A stretch of 64,000 nucleotides of DNA from Rhodanobacteraceae bacterium (GCA_016713135.1 JADJPR010000012.1:124001-188000), one strand, 5' to 3'. Shown: positions 35,739 to 43,699, numbered from the stretch's first letter. Numbers and translations: made by a program. Notes: generated from the letters alone by a model not told the origin.

Positions 35739-36815
35739 TCAGCCGGCGCCAGTCAGCGCGGCCCGGTACCTCTCCTGGAACCAATGGATCCCCTGCTCGC
35801 GCAGCGGATGCACGCGGCCGACGGTGTATGAGCCGCTGGCGAAGGCGCGCTGCACGCGCTCGCAGATGTCGATGTCTTCCTGCTGGGTGATTTCGGCGAG
35901 GTCCTGGTCCTGGGCGATGCGGCCGGCCTGCGCGTCCGCCAGGCCCGGGGCATAGAAGTAGTCGAAGTCGATGCGACAGCGGTCCGGCCCAAGCGGCACC
36001 ACGCGGTTGGTCTGCAGCCGGCCAGGCAGGATGTTGAGCATGGTGTTCGGCCACAGCAGGTAGTACAGGCCCTCGCCGCTGCCGTAGAAGCTGGCGGCGT
36101 CGTCCAGCGGGCTGGCTTGCAGGGTGTGCCAGGGCATGCATTCGGTGGTGTAGGCGCGGTAGTCGAGCAGCGCGTTCAGCGCCGGATGCACGTGCGGGAC
36201 GTGGTAGCCCTCCGCGTAGTTGTCGACATAGCCCTTCCAGTTGCACTGGGCGATGTACTCGACGTGCCGCTGGTGCGCGTAGTCGCCCATGCCGCGGCCG
36301 GCGAGGCGCGCGTCGATGCCGGCGACCAGCCCGGCGAAGTCCGGGGTGGCCGGGTCGAGCGCGATGAACACCAGGCCCTGCCATTCGGCCACGCGCGCTG
36401 CCGGCAGGCGGACGTTGGCGCGGTCCAGCCCTGCGATCGCATCCAGCTCCGGCCCTGCGCGCAGGCAGCCAGCCTGGTCGTAGGTCCAGCCGTGATAGCG
36501 GCAGCGCAGCTGTTTCATGCCGTTGCCGCTGGCGATGGCGAGCGGGCCGCCGCGATGGCGGCAGACGTTGTGCAGCGCGCGCAGCACGCCATCATCGCCG
36601 CGCAGCAGCAGCAAGGGCGTGTCGGCCACTGCGCAGACCACATGGTCGCCGGGTTGCGCGAGTTGCGCGCGGTGCGCGACCAGTTGCCAGCTGCGGGCGA
36701 AGATCGCGCTGCGTTCGCGCTGCAGCAGCGCCGGATCGGTGTAGGCGCAGGCGGGCAGGCCGTGGGCTTGATCGATCGGCTGCGAGGCGAGCCAGTCGGC
36801 GGGGGCGGTGGTCAT
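35739..36815 (-). CDS. Rieske non-heme iron oxygenase, alpha subunit
   Basis: A 358-residue ring-hydroxylating-type oxygenase. The N-terminal Rieske domain has CRHRGG and CRYHGW (residues about 90-115), the C-x-H...C-x2-H [2Fe-2S] ligands. The catalytic domain has the mononuclear iron site in DNYAEGYHVPHVHP (about 200). No reductase or ferredoxin gene is adjacent. Relatives oxidise aromatic acids, choline-type amines or sterols, and the substrate cannot be fixed from sequence. Sixty bases separate it from the phosphatase gene downstream. Confidence 0.9.
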   Translation of the reverse strand: MTTAPADWLASQPIDQAHGLPACAYTDPALLQRERSAIFARSWQLVAHRAQLAQPGDHVVCAVADTPLLLLRGDDGVLRALHNVCRHRGGPLAIASGNGMKQLRCRYHGWTYDQAGCLRAGPELDAIAGLDRANVRLPAARVAEWQGLVFIALDPATPDFAGLVAGIDARLAGRGMGDYAHQRHVEYIAQCNWKGYVDNYAEGYHVPHVHPALNALLDYRAYTTECMPWHTLQASPLDDAASFYGSGEGLYYLLWPNTMLNILPGRLQTNRVVPLGPDRCRIDFDYFYAPGLADAQAGRIAQDQDLAEITQQEDIDICERVQRAFASGSYTVGRVHPLREQGIHWFQERYRAALTGAG

Positions 36816-36910
36816 GGGACGGGTCTCCGGGTCTGCGCCGCAGTATCGCCTTGCGGGTGTGCTTGTTCGCGCATCGAACAGTGGCCGTCGCAAGAATGCG
36901 GTCTGTATTT

Positions 36911-37025
36911 CCGGACGCAAAGGACGCAAAGGGACGCCAAGTACGCAAAGGAGGTCAAACGCGACGGCCTGCCGAGATATCTCTGGCAGCTGCCGTCTTT
37001 GCGTCATTTGCGCCCCTTTGCGTCC
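36911..37025. repeat. Inverted repeat with GGACGCAAA-type arms
   Basis: Left arm 36911-36950 (CCGGACGCAAAGGACGCAAAG...) and right arm 36997-37025 pair imperfectly. CCGGAAAT at 37038-37045 extends the symmetry with ATTTCCGG at 36908-36915. It occupies the divergent gap of 324 bp between the Rieske oxygenase and SnoaL-like genes, which otherwise shows nothing recognisable. Confidence 0.78.
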
Positions 37026-37139
37026 TCGATCACAGGGCCGGAAATCCGCACGGTCGGGAAGCAATGATCGCAGGCGGAGCCCGCGCCCACAGGCGGCGCC
37101 GCGTATGCTCGGCGGACTCTGACAGGTCGAGGGAAGCCG

Positions 37140-37616
37140 ATGTCCGCCGAAACGAACCGCGCGCTGGTCACCCGCTTCTATGAGGCTTTCGCCCGGCGCG
37201 ATGGCGCGGCGATGGCGGCCTGCTACCACCCCGAGGCACGCTTCTCGGATCCGGCCTTCCCGGATTTGCGCGGCGCGCAGATCGGCGCGATGTGGACCAT
37301 GCTGTGCCAGCGCGCGCAGGATTTCTCGCTGACCTTCCGCGACGTGCAGGCGGACGCAGAGCGCGGATCCGCGCACTGGGAGGCGAAATACCTCTTCAGC
37401 AAGACCGGGCGCCAGGTGCACAACATCATCGACGCCGAGTTCGCTTTCCGGGACGGCCTGATCGTGAGCCACGACGATCGCTTCGACTTCTGGCGTTGGA
37501 GCCGCCAGGCGCTCGGACCGGCCGGTCTGCTGCTCGGCTGGAGCGGCTTCCTGCGCGCCAAGGTGCAGGCGGAAGCAGCCAAGGGCCTGGCGATCTTCCA
37601 GAAGAAGGGTGGCTGA
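37140..37616 (+). CDS. SnoaL/NTF2-like protein
   Basis: A 158-residue NTF2-fold protein. The first helix pair NRALVTRFYEAFARRDGAAMAACYHPEARFSDPAF is typical of the SnoaL-like polyketide-cyclase and ketosteroid-isomerase-like group, and the strands end with NIIDAEFAFRDGLIVSHDDRFDFWRWS. No reaction can be assigned. It is followed after 3 bp by the antiporter gene, so the two are probably co-transcribed. Confidence 0.87.
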   Translation: MSAETNRALVTRFYEAFARRDGAAMAACYHPEARFSDPAFPDLRGAQIGAMWTMLCQRAQDFSLTFRDVQADAERGSAHWEAKYLFSKTGRQVHNIIDAEFAFRDGLIVSHDDRFDFWRWSRQALGPAGLLLGWSGFLRAKVQAEAAKGLAIFQKKGG

Positions 37617-37619
37617 ATC

Positions 37620-38549
37620 ATGACGATGGCGGTGCTGTCGCTGCTGGCCGGCGTCGTGCTGGCTGGCCTGGGTGGCGAGTTGTTCCTGCGCGGCGTGCTC
37701 GGCTTCGCCCGCGTCCTGCGTATCCCGGCCGCGATTGCCGCAGCGACCCTCGGTGCCTTCGCCACGTCCAGCCCGGAAGTGTTCGTCTCGACCATCGCCG
37801 CGGCGCGGGGTGAACCCGCCATCGGCCTTGGCGATGCCACCGGCAGCAACGTCGTCAACATCGCGCTGATCCTGGCGGTGGCGCTGTTGATCAGGCCACT
37901 GGCGACGAAGCGCGCGACGATCGGACTCGACTACGCGGTCGCCATCGGCGGCAGCGGACTGATCGCATTGATGGCGCTGGACGGCGTGCTCTCGCGCCTG
38001 GACGGGACCGTGCTGATCGCCGCCTTCTGCGCATGGATGGGCCTGCACATCCGCTCCGCCGCGCGCCAGCGCAGCGAGCCCGAGCCGCTGGCTGCCGGCG
38101 AACGGACCTCGCTGATCGCGCTGCAGAGTGTCGTCGGCATGGGGTTGCTGATCGCGGCCGGCACGCTGGTCGTCGGCGGTGCAAAGACCATTGCGGAGGC
38201 TTTCGGGGTGCCGGCCTTCCTGATCGGCGCGACGCTGGTCGCGCTCGGCACCTCGATGCCGGAGTTTGCCACCGTGCTGGTGGCCGTTCTGCGCGGCCAC
38301 GACGAGGTCGGCGTCGGCACCCTGCTCGGCAGCAATGTGTTCAACGCGCTGTTCATCGTCGGGCTCGCCGCGGTGATCACGCCGATCCCGGTTTCCGGCG
38401 CCGCGCTGTGGATCGCCCTTGGCGCCGGCGCACTCGCAGCGGCCTGCACCTGGCCGGGCCGCACGGAACTGCTGGGCCGCCTGCGCGGCGCGCTGCTGAT
38501 CGCACTCTACGGTGTGGCAATGTCGCTGCTGGCGGTGTTTGCCGGTTGA
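37620..38549 (+). CDS. Calcium/sodium antiporter (CaCA family, YrbG-like)
   Basis: A 309-residue inner-membrane exchanger with ten hydrophobic helices in two inverted halves. The alpha repeats carry the ion-binding motifs ATSSPEVFVS with GDATGSNVVNIAL in the first half and GTSMPEFATVLVA with GTLLGSNVFNALF in the second. It exchanges Ca2+ or another cation for Na+ or H+. It is probably co-transcribed with the SnoaL-like gene 3 bp upstream. Confidence 0.93.
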   Translation: MTMAVLSLLAGVVLAGLGGELFLRGVLGFARVLRIPAAIAAATLGAFATSSPEVFVSTIAAARGEPAIGLGDATGSNVVNIALILAVALLIRPLATKRATIGLDYAVAIGGSGLIALMALDGVLSRLDGTVLIAAFCAWMGLHIRSAARQRSEPEPLAAGERTSLIALQSVVGMGLLIAAGTLVVGGAKTIAEAFGVPAFLIGATLVALGTSMPEFATVLVAVLRGHDEVGVGTLLGSNVFNALFIVGLAAVITPIPVSGAALWIALGAGALAAACTWPGRTELLGRLRGALLIALYGVAMSLLAVFAG

Positions 38550-38577
38550 AGCCGTGAGCGGGATCCGCGCCAGTCAT

Positions 38578-38604
38578 CCGCCGCGGGGCCCGGGGCTGCG
38601 GCGG
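38578..38604. terminator. Hairpin between convergent genes
   Basis: CCGCCGC (38578-38584) pairs with GCGGCGG (38598-38604), with a GGGGCCC core between. It lies between the convergent stop codons of the antiporter and exonuclease genes and could stop transcription from both sides. No T-tract is present. Confidence 0.35.
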
Positions 38605-38617
38605 TGGATCGAAGCTC

Positions 38618-39172
38618 TCAGCGCCGCACCTTGAGCAGGTTGCACAACAACGTCCCCTGCGCCTTGGCGTCGTCCAGGGCCACGTGCGTGTGTGGCAGGG
38701 GATCGAACCATTCGGGGGGCATGGTGCGTTTGCTGATGTGGCGGTAGGGCTGCTGCAGCAGGGCCATGGCGTAGCTCTTGATGTCGAGCGCGGAGTGGCT
38801 GAAGGGCGTGCGGCCGCAGAAGCGCCAGAGGTACCAGGTGATGAACATGAAATCGTAGGCGACCGGGTAGCCGGCGAACACCGGCTTGCCGGGCAGCGAT
38901 TCGACCCATGCAAGGTAACGCGCCATCGCCTGCGCGGGCGGTTCGGGGTCGACGCGGCAGGCGGCCCAGGCCTCAGCTTGGGTGGCCCACCAGGCCATGG
39001 TGTCGGGGTGGCCGCTGGCGCCTTCGAGGGTTTGCAGGTTGGCGCTGAAGGTGCCGATGAGCTGCTTGTCCGCGGTGTAGGCGGCGCTGGCGAAGCTCAG
39101 CATCGAATGCGGGCCGGGAATCGGGCCGTCGGCTTCGATGTCGGTGGAGAGGTAGATCTCGGGTTTGGGCAT
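38618..39172 (-). CDS. DEDDh 3'-5' exonuclease
   Basis: A 184-residue RNase T/DnaQ-like exonuclease: STDIEADGP (Asp and Glu of exo I) at residue 9, KPVFAGYPVAYDFMFITWY (exo II) near 95, and HTHVALDDAKAQG (His and Asp of exo III) near 160. The short single-domain form suggests a role in RNA or DNA end trimming. The substrate is not evident. The ATG opens directly on the catalytic strand, as usual in the family. Confidence 0.85.
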   Translation of the reverse strand: MPKPEIYLSTDIEADGPIPGPHSMLSFASAAYTADKQLIGTFSANLQTLEGASGHPDTMAWWATQAEAWAACRVDPEPPAQAMARYLAWVESLPGKPVFAGYPVAYDFMFITWYLWRFCGRTPFSHSALDIKSYAMALLQQPYRHISKRTMPPEWFDPLPHTHVALDDAKAQGTLLCNLLKVRR

Positions 39173-39217
39173 GGGCCGACAGGATGGGCGCGTCCGGATG
39201 GCGCGCGGCTGGAAGGT

Positions 39218-39399
39218 GAAACGTCACCTGATTCGTACCAATCCTCATCGCCGATGGACCGGCGATGCGAAAAGCGTTCGGACAAGGTCCGAACCCACAG
39301 ATGCCGCGAGCTTGCTGTGCGTGGGTTTGGACCTTGTCCAAACGCTGTTGCTCTTGGGGCGCTCCCGCGATGAGGATTGGTACGAATCAGGAAACGTCA
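39218..39399. mobile_element. MITE-like nested palindrome with 9-bp flanking direct repeats
   Basis: The outer arms are a perfect 24 bp inverted repeat (39227-39250 and 39368-39391, CCTGATTCGTACCAATCC...). Inside lies a second 26 bp pair (39273-39298 and 39321-39346, with GGACAAGGTCC) carrying a few mismatches. GAAACGTCA occurs immediately outside on both sides (39218-39226 and 39391-39399), as a target-site duplication would. No transposase is inside, so this looks like a non-autonomous element about 164 bp long, inserted in a region of GTCAAACGTGAAACG repeats. Confidence 0.65.
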
Positions 39400-39408
39400 A
39401 AGGGGAAA

Positions 39409-39476
39409 GTCAAACGTGAAACGTAAAACGTCAACCGAAGCGCGCTCCGATTGACGTTTTGCGTTTCACGTTTGAC
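39409..39476. repeat. Inverted repeat with GTCAAACGTGAAACG arms
   Basis: Left arm 39409-39434 and right arm 39451-39476 are 26 bp reverse complements with one mismatch; the loop is 16 bp. The right arm is also the start of the 68 bp tandem repeat that follows. Confidence 0.85.
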
Positions 39477-39616
39477 TCCTCCCGCCGTCCCGGGCCGGTT
39501 CCGCCGCACGCCGCACCATTGACGTTTTACGTTTCACTTTTCACTCCTCCCGCCGTCCCGGTTCGGTTCCGCCCCGCGCCGCCCCATTGACGTTTCCCGT
39601 TTCACCTTTGACTCGG
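39451..39616. repeat. 68-bp tandem repeat, about 2.4 copies
   Basis: Units begin TTGACGTTTT at 39451, 39519 and 39587 and continue CGTTTCAC, ACTCCTCCCGCCGTCCCGG, GGTTCCGCC. The first two are exactly 68 bp and the third is cut off at about 30 bp next to the stop codon of the RluA-type gene. Copies differ at scattered positions, so the array is not recent. Confidence 0.85.
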
Positions 39617-40321
39617 CTAGCCGCGTTCACCCAGCAGTGACTCAAGCTCCCGCAAGTCCGCCGGCACCGCCGCCTCCACCCGCTGCGCCGGCTGCTCCAG
39701 CACGCGCGGGAGCTCGATCGCGGCGGCGTGCAGGGCCAGGCGCTGCAGCGGGAGGCCGTCGTAGGGTGGCTTGAAGGTGGCCAGGCCGTAGTAGCCGTCG
39801 CGCAGGATCGGGCAGCCGATCGCGCGCAGGTGGACGCGGATCTGGTGCTGGCGGCCGGTGCGCGGGTGGCAGCGCACGCGGGCGATGGCTGCGCTGGCGT
39901 GCGGCCAGGTGTGCTCTACGGCGTAATCGGTGCGCGCGGAGATCGCGCCGGGCTCGCCGGGTTGGGCTGGGCGCATCTTGCCCTTGCGCGCGGCGTGCAT
40001 CGGCACGCCGATCTGGCCGCTGGCCGGGTCCGGCACACCGGCGGTCCAGGCGAGGTAGGTCTTGGCCACCTGGCCGCGCTGGAAGGCCAGGTTGAGCGCG
40101 CGATGAGCCTCGGCGTCGCGCGCATAGATCATCACGCCGCTGGTCTCGCGGTCGATCCGGTGGACCACCCATAGCGGCACGCCGAGTTGCTGCTGCAGCC
40201 GGTGGCGCAGCGATTCCTCGGGCGCCTCGTCGCGCGCCGGGATCGCGGCGATGCCGGGCGGCTTGTCGACCGCGATCCAGCGCGGGTTGTCGGCCAGCAG
40301 CGTCAGCGGCTCACTCGACAT
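39617..40321 (-). CDS. RluA-family pseudouridine synthase
   Basis: A 234-residue pseudouridine synthase of the RluA superfamily without an S4 domain. It shows IAVDKPPGIAA, the catalytic motif HRIDRETSGVMIYA with the nucleophilic Asp (about residue 67), AKTYLAWTAG, and RTGRQHQIRVHLRAIG. It isomerises uridine in rRNA or tRNA; which site is unknown. The ATG at 40319-40321 overlaps the end of hemF by 11 bp, so the two are translationally coupled. Confidence 0.9.
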   Translation of the reverse strand: MSSEPLTLLADNPRWIAVDKPPGIAAIPARDEAPEESLRHRLQQQLGVPLWVVHRIDRETSGVMIYARDAEAHRALNLAFQRGQVAKTYLAWTAGVPDPASGQIGVPMHAARKGKMRPAQPGEPGAISARTDYAVEHTWPHASAAIARVRCHPRTGRQHQIRVHLRAIGCPILRDGYYGLATFKPPYDGLPLQRLALHAAAIELPRVLEQPAQRVEAAVPADLRELESLLGERG

Positions 40322-41222
40322 CGGCGAACTCCGCCAGCCAGTCGCGTGGGCGGAGGTAGTCGTACAGGCGCGCCTCGGCGCTGCCGGGCTCGGGGGCGTA
40401 GCCATATTCGAAGCGCACCTCGGGCGGCAGCGACATCAGGATCGACTCGGTGCGCCCGCCGCTCTGCAGCCCGAACAGGGTGCCGCGGTCCCACACCAGG
40501 TTGACCTCGACGTAGCGGCCGCGGCGGTAGCGCTGGAAATCGCGCTCGCGATCCCCGTACGGCGTGTCCATGCGGCGGCGCACGATCGGCAGGTAGGCAT
40601 CGAGGAAGCCCTGGCCGACCGCCTGCATCACCTCGAAGCTGCGCTCGAAGCCGAGCGCGCTGAAGTCGTCGTAGAACAGCCCGCCGACGCCGCGCGTCTC
40701 GCCGCGATGCTTGAGGTAGAAGTACTCGTCGCACCACTGCTTCCAGCGCGGGTACAGCTCCGCGCCGAAGGGCTCGCAGACGCCTTTGGCCACGCGGTGC
40801 CAGTGGGCGATGTCGGCGTCGAAGGGATAGTAGGGCGTGAGGTCGAAGCCACCACCGAACCACCACGCCGGGTTCTCGCCGGTGGTGGTGAACAGGCGCA
40901 CGTTGAGGTGGGTGGTGGGCACGTAGGGGTTGCGCGGGTGGAAAACCAGCGACACGCCCATCGCGCGGAAGCCCTGGCCGGCCAGTTCCGGGCGGTGCGC
41001 GGTGGCGCTGGCCGGCATCCGGGCGCCGACCACGTCGGAAAAGCCGATGCCGGCCTGTTCGAACACCTCACCGCGTTTCAGTACACGGGTGCGCCCGCCG
41101 CCGCCCTCGGCGCGCTGCCAGGCGTCTTCGGCGAAGCGCGCCTGCGGCTCGAAGGCCTCGATCTCGCGGCAGATGCGGTCCTGCAGGCCAAGCAGGAAGG
41201 AGCGGACGGTGTCGACGTTCAT
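40311..41222 (-). CDS. hemF: Oxygen-dependent coproporphyrinogen III oxidase
   Basis: A 303-residue HemF converting coproporphyrinogen III to protoporphyrinogen IX with O2 in haem synthesis. Family signatures are NPYVPTTHLNVRLF, FGGGFDLTPYYPF, HRGETRGVGGLFYDD and VWDRGTLFGLQSGGR. The ATG at 41220-41222 opens with MNVDTVRSFLL as in relatives; a much longer frame upstream is not conserved. It is divergent from the xanB2-like gene, with a possible TATGAT -10 box for the latter at 41274-41279. Confidence 0.96.
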   Translation of the reverse strand: MNVDTVRSFLLGLQDRICREIEAFEPQARFAEDAWQRAEGGGGRTRVLKRGEVFEQAGIGFSDVVGARMPASATAHRPELAGQGFRAMGVSLVFHPRNPYVPTTHLNVRLFTTTGENPAWWFGGGFDLTPYYPFDADIAHWHRVAKGVCEPFGAELYPRWKQWCDEYFYLKHRGETRGVGGLFYDDFSALGFERSFEVMQAVGQGFLDAYLPIVRRRMDTPYGDRERDFQRYRRGRYVEVNLVWDRGTLFGLQSGGRTESILMSLPPEVRFEYGYAPEPGSAEARLYDYLRPRDWLAEFADVE

Positions 41223-41334
41223 CAGGTCTGGAATGGTTGCGCAGGGGCCGACCGGAGCGGGCGGCGGGCTGCGTATGATAGGCGGCTCGCAGCGCACGGC
41301 TGTGCGCGCCTCAAACCCGATTCCGACGTATCGC

Positions 41335-42291
41335 ATGAGCGACACCCGACACCCCGACGCGCGCTGGCTGGTCGACCTGGCCGAAGAACCCGCAGACGAC
41401 GCCTTCGCCGCCTGGAGCCTGGGCCTGCGCGGCGCCGGCAGCGCCAGTTTCGAGCTGCCGATGCCCGCGCTGCATGTGCTGAGCGAAACCTGGCGCAGCC
41501 ACGGGCGCTTGCGTGGCGGGCAGCTCGGTGCGGCGCGTTTTGCCGGCGACGACGATCTGATGATCGGCGAGCTGGTGCTGTCCGAGCGCGATTTCGGCGG
41601 CATCGGCACCACCACGCACGAGGCCTACCGCCGACTGCTCGATTACGTGCCGGGTTCGGGTTACCCGTATGTGCTGCGCATCTGGAGCTACTTCTCGCGG
41701 ATCAACGAAGGCGAGGGCGACAACGAGCGCTACCGCCAGTTCTGCGTGGGGCGCCAGCTGGCGCTGGAGCGCGCCTGGTTCGAGGCCGACCCCGCCGCCA
41801 CCGTGATCGGCCTGCCGGACCGCTCGACCAAGCTGCGCGTGCTCTGGCTGGCCTCGAAGACGCCGGGGCGCATGCTCGACAATCCGCGCCAGATGACGCC
41901 GCGCAACTACCCGCCCGAATACGGCCCTGAGCCGCCGCGCTTCTCGCGCGCCGCGCTGTGGCAGGGCGCGCGCGGCGGCGTGATGCTGATCTCCGGCACC
42001 GCCAGCGTGGTCGGGCACAGTTCGCGCCATCCAGGGCGGCTGGACAACCAGCTGGCGGAGACCAAGCGCAACCTGGAGAGCCTGCTCAAGGTCGCCAACG
42101 AGGCCACCGGACGCGAGAGCCAGTACGGCCGCGGCACCGTGCTGCGCGCCTATGTGCGCTCGGAAGAGCATTTCCTGCCCACCGAACAGTTCCTGCGCGA
42201 GCAGTTCCCCGGCGCCGCCTTCGCGGTGCTGCAGGGCGATGTCTGCCGCCAGGAACTCTTGTGCGAGATCGAAGGTGTCCATCATTTCTGA
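41335..42291 (+). CDS. xanB2: XanB2-like chorismatase (FkbO/Hyg5 family)
   Basis: A 318-residue protein of the chorismatase family, often annotated as pteridine-dependent deoxygenase. The RidA/YjgF-like C-terminal part shows YPYVLRIWSYFSRINEGEGDNERYRQFC and MLISGTASVVGHSSRHPG, with the family's active-site arginine, glutamate and SGTASVVG loop. XanB2 of Xanthomonas splits chorismate to 3- and 4-hydroxybenzoate, feeding xanthomonadin pigment and ubiquinone. Here it is separated from any pigment cluster. The next gene overlaps it by 17 bp. Confidence 0.82.
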   Translation: MSDTRHPDARWLVDLAEEPADDAFAAWSLGLRGAGSASFELPMPALHVLSETWRSHGRLRGGQLGAARFAGDDDLMIGELVLSERDFGGIGTTTHEAYRRLLDYVPGSGYPYVLRIWSYFSRINEGEGDNERYRQFCVGRQLALERAWFEADPAATVIGLPDRSTKLRVLWLASKTPGRMLDNPRQMTPRNYPPEYGPEPPRFSRAALWQGARGGVMLISGTASVVGHSSRHPGRLDNQLAETKRNLESLLKVANEATGRESQYGRGTVLRAYVRSEEHFLPTEQFLREQFPGAAFAVLQGDVCRQELLCEIEGVHHF

Positions 42292-42841
42292 GCGCGATCC
42301 GGGCTACCCGGACGACACCCGCATGCGCGCGGTGTTCAACACCATCGAGGCGCTGATCGAGCGCCGTTACGGCATTCCGGTGCGCATCCGCGACGTCCCC
42401 GATCCCTTCACCGGGGACCTGGACGGCGCCGAGATCCACATCGACCACGATCTGGACGCCGAAGAGGCGCTGTTCATCCTGGTCCATCTGTTCGGCCACA
42501 CGGTGCAGTGGAACCTGTCCGAACGCGGACGCACGCTCGGCGTGCAGCAGCCGGACCCGAACCTGTCCGCCGAGCGCATGGCCGAGCTGTACCACTACGA
42601 GCGCGAGGCGGCCGAACTCAGCCTGACCCTGTTCCACGACGCCGGCGTGCACGACCTCGACCAGTGGCTGGCCGACTTCTTCCACTGCGACTGGGAATAC
42701 CTGGTGCACTTCTACAAGACCGCCGAGAAGCGCCCGTTCAAGGGCTTCTGGCGCGTCGGCACCGAGTTGCTGCGACCGCGACCGATCCCCGAGTTCACGC
42801 CCAGCGCATGGCGGGCGCGGTGGGATGGGGTGGTGGTCTAG
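42275..42841 (+). CDS. Conserved hypothetical protein with HxxxH motif (M78-like)
   Basis: A 188-residue soluble protein starting at a GTG inside the end of the xanB2-like gene (17 bp overlap). Residues about 65-80 read ALFILVHLFGHTVQWN, which looks like the zinc helix of ImmA/IrrE-type (M78) peptidases, but the catalytic glutamate of HExxH is replaced by leucine (HLFGH). A second His/Glu-containing segment follows (YHYEREAAELSL). It may be a zincin-fold protein without peptidase activity; this is inference. Overlap implies co-translation with the chorismatase. Confidence 0.75.
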   Translation: MSIISERDPGYPDDTRMRAVFNTIEALIERRYGIPVRIRDVPDPFTGDLDGAEIHIDHDLDAEEALFILVHLFGHTVQWNLSERGRTLGVQQPDPNLSAERMAELYHYEREAAELSLTLFHDAGVHDLDQWLADFFHCDWEYLVHFYKTAEKRPFKGFWRVGTELLRPRPIPEFTPSAWRARWDGVVV

Positions 42842-42862
42842 CGGCGAGCCTTGGTGACGGCC

Positions 42863-42956
42863 GGTTGTGAGTTCTGGGTTGTGGGTTGTGGGCAGCAAGA
42901 GCCGCCAGATTGCGGGCTTTTGGCTTTTGCCGCCCACAACCCAGAACCCAGAACCC
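42863..42956. repeat. Short inverted repeat with TTGTGGG-heptad arms
   Basis: Left arm 42863-42904 (GGTTGTGAGTTCTGGG...GCAGCAAGAGCC) and right arm 42927-42956 pair around a loop of only about 22 bp; no REP doublet is present. This is the smallest member of the class. Confidence 0.82.
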
Positions 42957-42961
42957 GTGTA

Positions 42962-43054
42962 TCAGCCCTCAGCGCCTTCCACGCCCGAGGACGTCGACGC
43001 CCAATCCAGCGCGGCCATGAACACCGCGATGCCCACTGAAATCATCAAGCGCAT
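42962..43054 (-). CDS. Putative 30-residue membrane peptide
   Basis: A short frame from an ATG at 43052-43054 encodes MRLMISVGIAVFMAALDWA and eleven more residues. A strong ribosome binding site (AAGGAGA) stands 7 bp upstream. The hydrophobic first 18 residues could span or associate with the membrane. It has no recognised family and ends at the edge of a repeat element. The ribosome binding site is the main evidence. Confidence 0.45.
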   Translation of the reverse strand: MRLMISVGIAVFMAALDWASTSSGVEGAEG

Positions 43055-43264
43055 GTCCCGTCTCCTTCGTCGCTGCCGCGGGGCCCCGGTCTGCTGCCGG
43101 GTCAATCGTATGACAACGGAGTGTGCGGGCAGTTCGCTGACTGCCGGATGACGAAAATTTAACAGATTCGGGAAAATTTCGGGCGGGGGTTGGTGACATA
43201 TCGTTGGTGGGAGTTCTCGTCGCTCCGGGTCGGCGCGCTCACTTGCGCATCGAACCGGGGGCGC

Positions 43265-43347
43265 GTAGCCCGGGGTACGCGCGCAGCGCGTTCCCCGGGT
43301 GCTTGCGACAAGTACCCGCTGAGCCGCTGCGCGGCACAACGGGCTAC
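43265..43347. repeat. Dispersed 80-bp palindromic repeat (copy 1)
   Basis: Ends GTAGCCCG (43265-43272) and CGGGCTAC (43340-43347) are inverted, and an inner palindrome CCCGGGG...CCCCGGG spans 43269-43299. A diverged copy lies in reverse orientation at about 59454-59532, sharing an exact 22 bp core that includes ACGCGCGCAGCGCG. Confidence 0.7.
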
Positions 43348-43356
43348 GCACGTCAC

Positions 43357-43377
43357 GCCGACAGAGTCGGCTCCCAC
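43357..43377. repeat. Single REP-like palindrome
   Basis: GCCGACAGAGTCGGCTCCCAC is one unit of the REP doublet found in the 10.2 and 18.2 kb elements, in the orientation of the latter. The G-rich left arm is missing here, while a C-rich right arm follows at 43398. Confidence 0.65.
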
Positions 43378-43397
43378 AGGCTCCGGTGTGCGCGCCT

Positions 43398-43459
43398 TGC
43401 CGCCCACAACCCACAACCCACAACCCACACCCACACCCACAACCCACAACCCACAACCC
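43398..43459. repeat. Lone C-rich arm of the TTGTGGG class
   Basis: About nine ACAACCC/ACACCC units run from 43398 to 43459 without a matching G-rich arm within the preceding 400 bp, although a REP palindrome is in the expected place. It looks like a half-element that lost its left arm. Confidence 0.75.
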
Positions 43460-43462
43460 TCT

Positions 43463-43699
43463 CTACTGTGCCGCGGCCTGCCCGAGCAGCTGCCGCACCA
43501 GGGTGGCGATCTCCTCCTTGCTGCCGGTGATCATCAGCTGCTGGTCGCGGTTGAGGCCGGTGCCGATGGCGACGGCGTAGTCGGTGCCGACGTTGTGGCC
43601 TTCGTCATCGAGGCGGGCGAAGGACTCGATCTTGCCGATGTAAATCACGTGCGAAGCATCGAGGAAGCCGCCACCGGGCAGTCGTATCCAGCGTTGCAT
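43463..43699 (-). CDS. Small hypothetical protein
   Basis: A 78-residue protein opening MQRWIRLPGGGFLDASHVIYIGKIE and ending in a helix (SKEEIATLVRQLLGQ). The alternation of short hydrophobic strands with a terminal helix suggests a compact fold, but no family is recognised. It lies 43 bp upstream of the stop of... the fnr gene's reading direction is the same, so it follows fnr in the same orientation. Its stop codon touches the C-rich repeat arm. Confidence 0.65.
   Translation of the reverse strand: MQRWIRLPGGGFLDASHVIYIGKIESFARLDDEGHNVGTDYAVAIGTGLNRDQQLMITGSKEEIATLVRQLLGQAAAQ

Noticed and set aside
35739..38300. An 853-codon minus-strand frame extending upstream of the Rieske oxygenase
   Set aside because: The part beyond 36815 is antisense to the antiporter and SnoaL-like genes and encodes repeat-derived sequence; the oxygenase start is at its conserved N-terminus.
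39451..39616. CRISPR array
   Set aside because: Units are contiguous 68 bp tandem repeats with no unique spacers, and no cas genes are present. The other short-period repeats also lack spacers.
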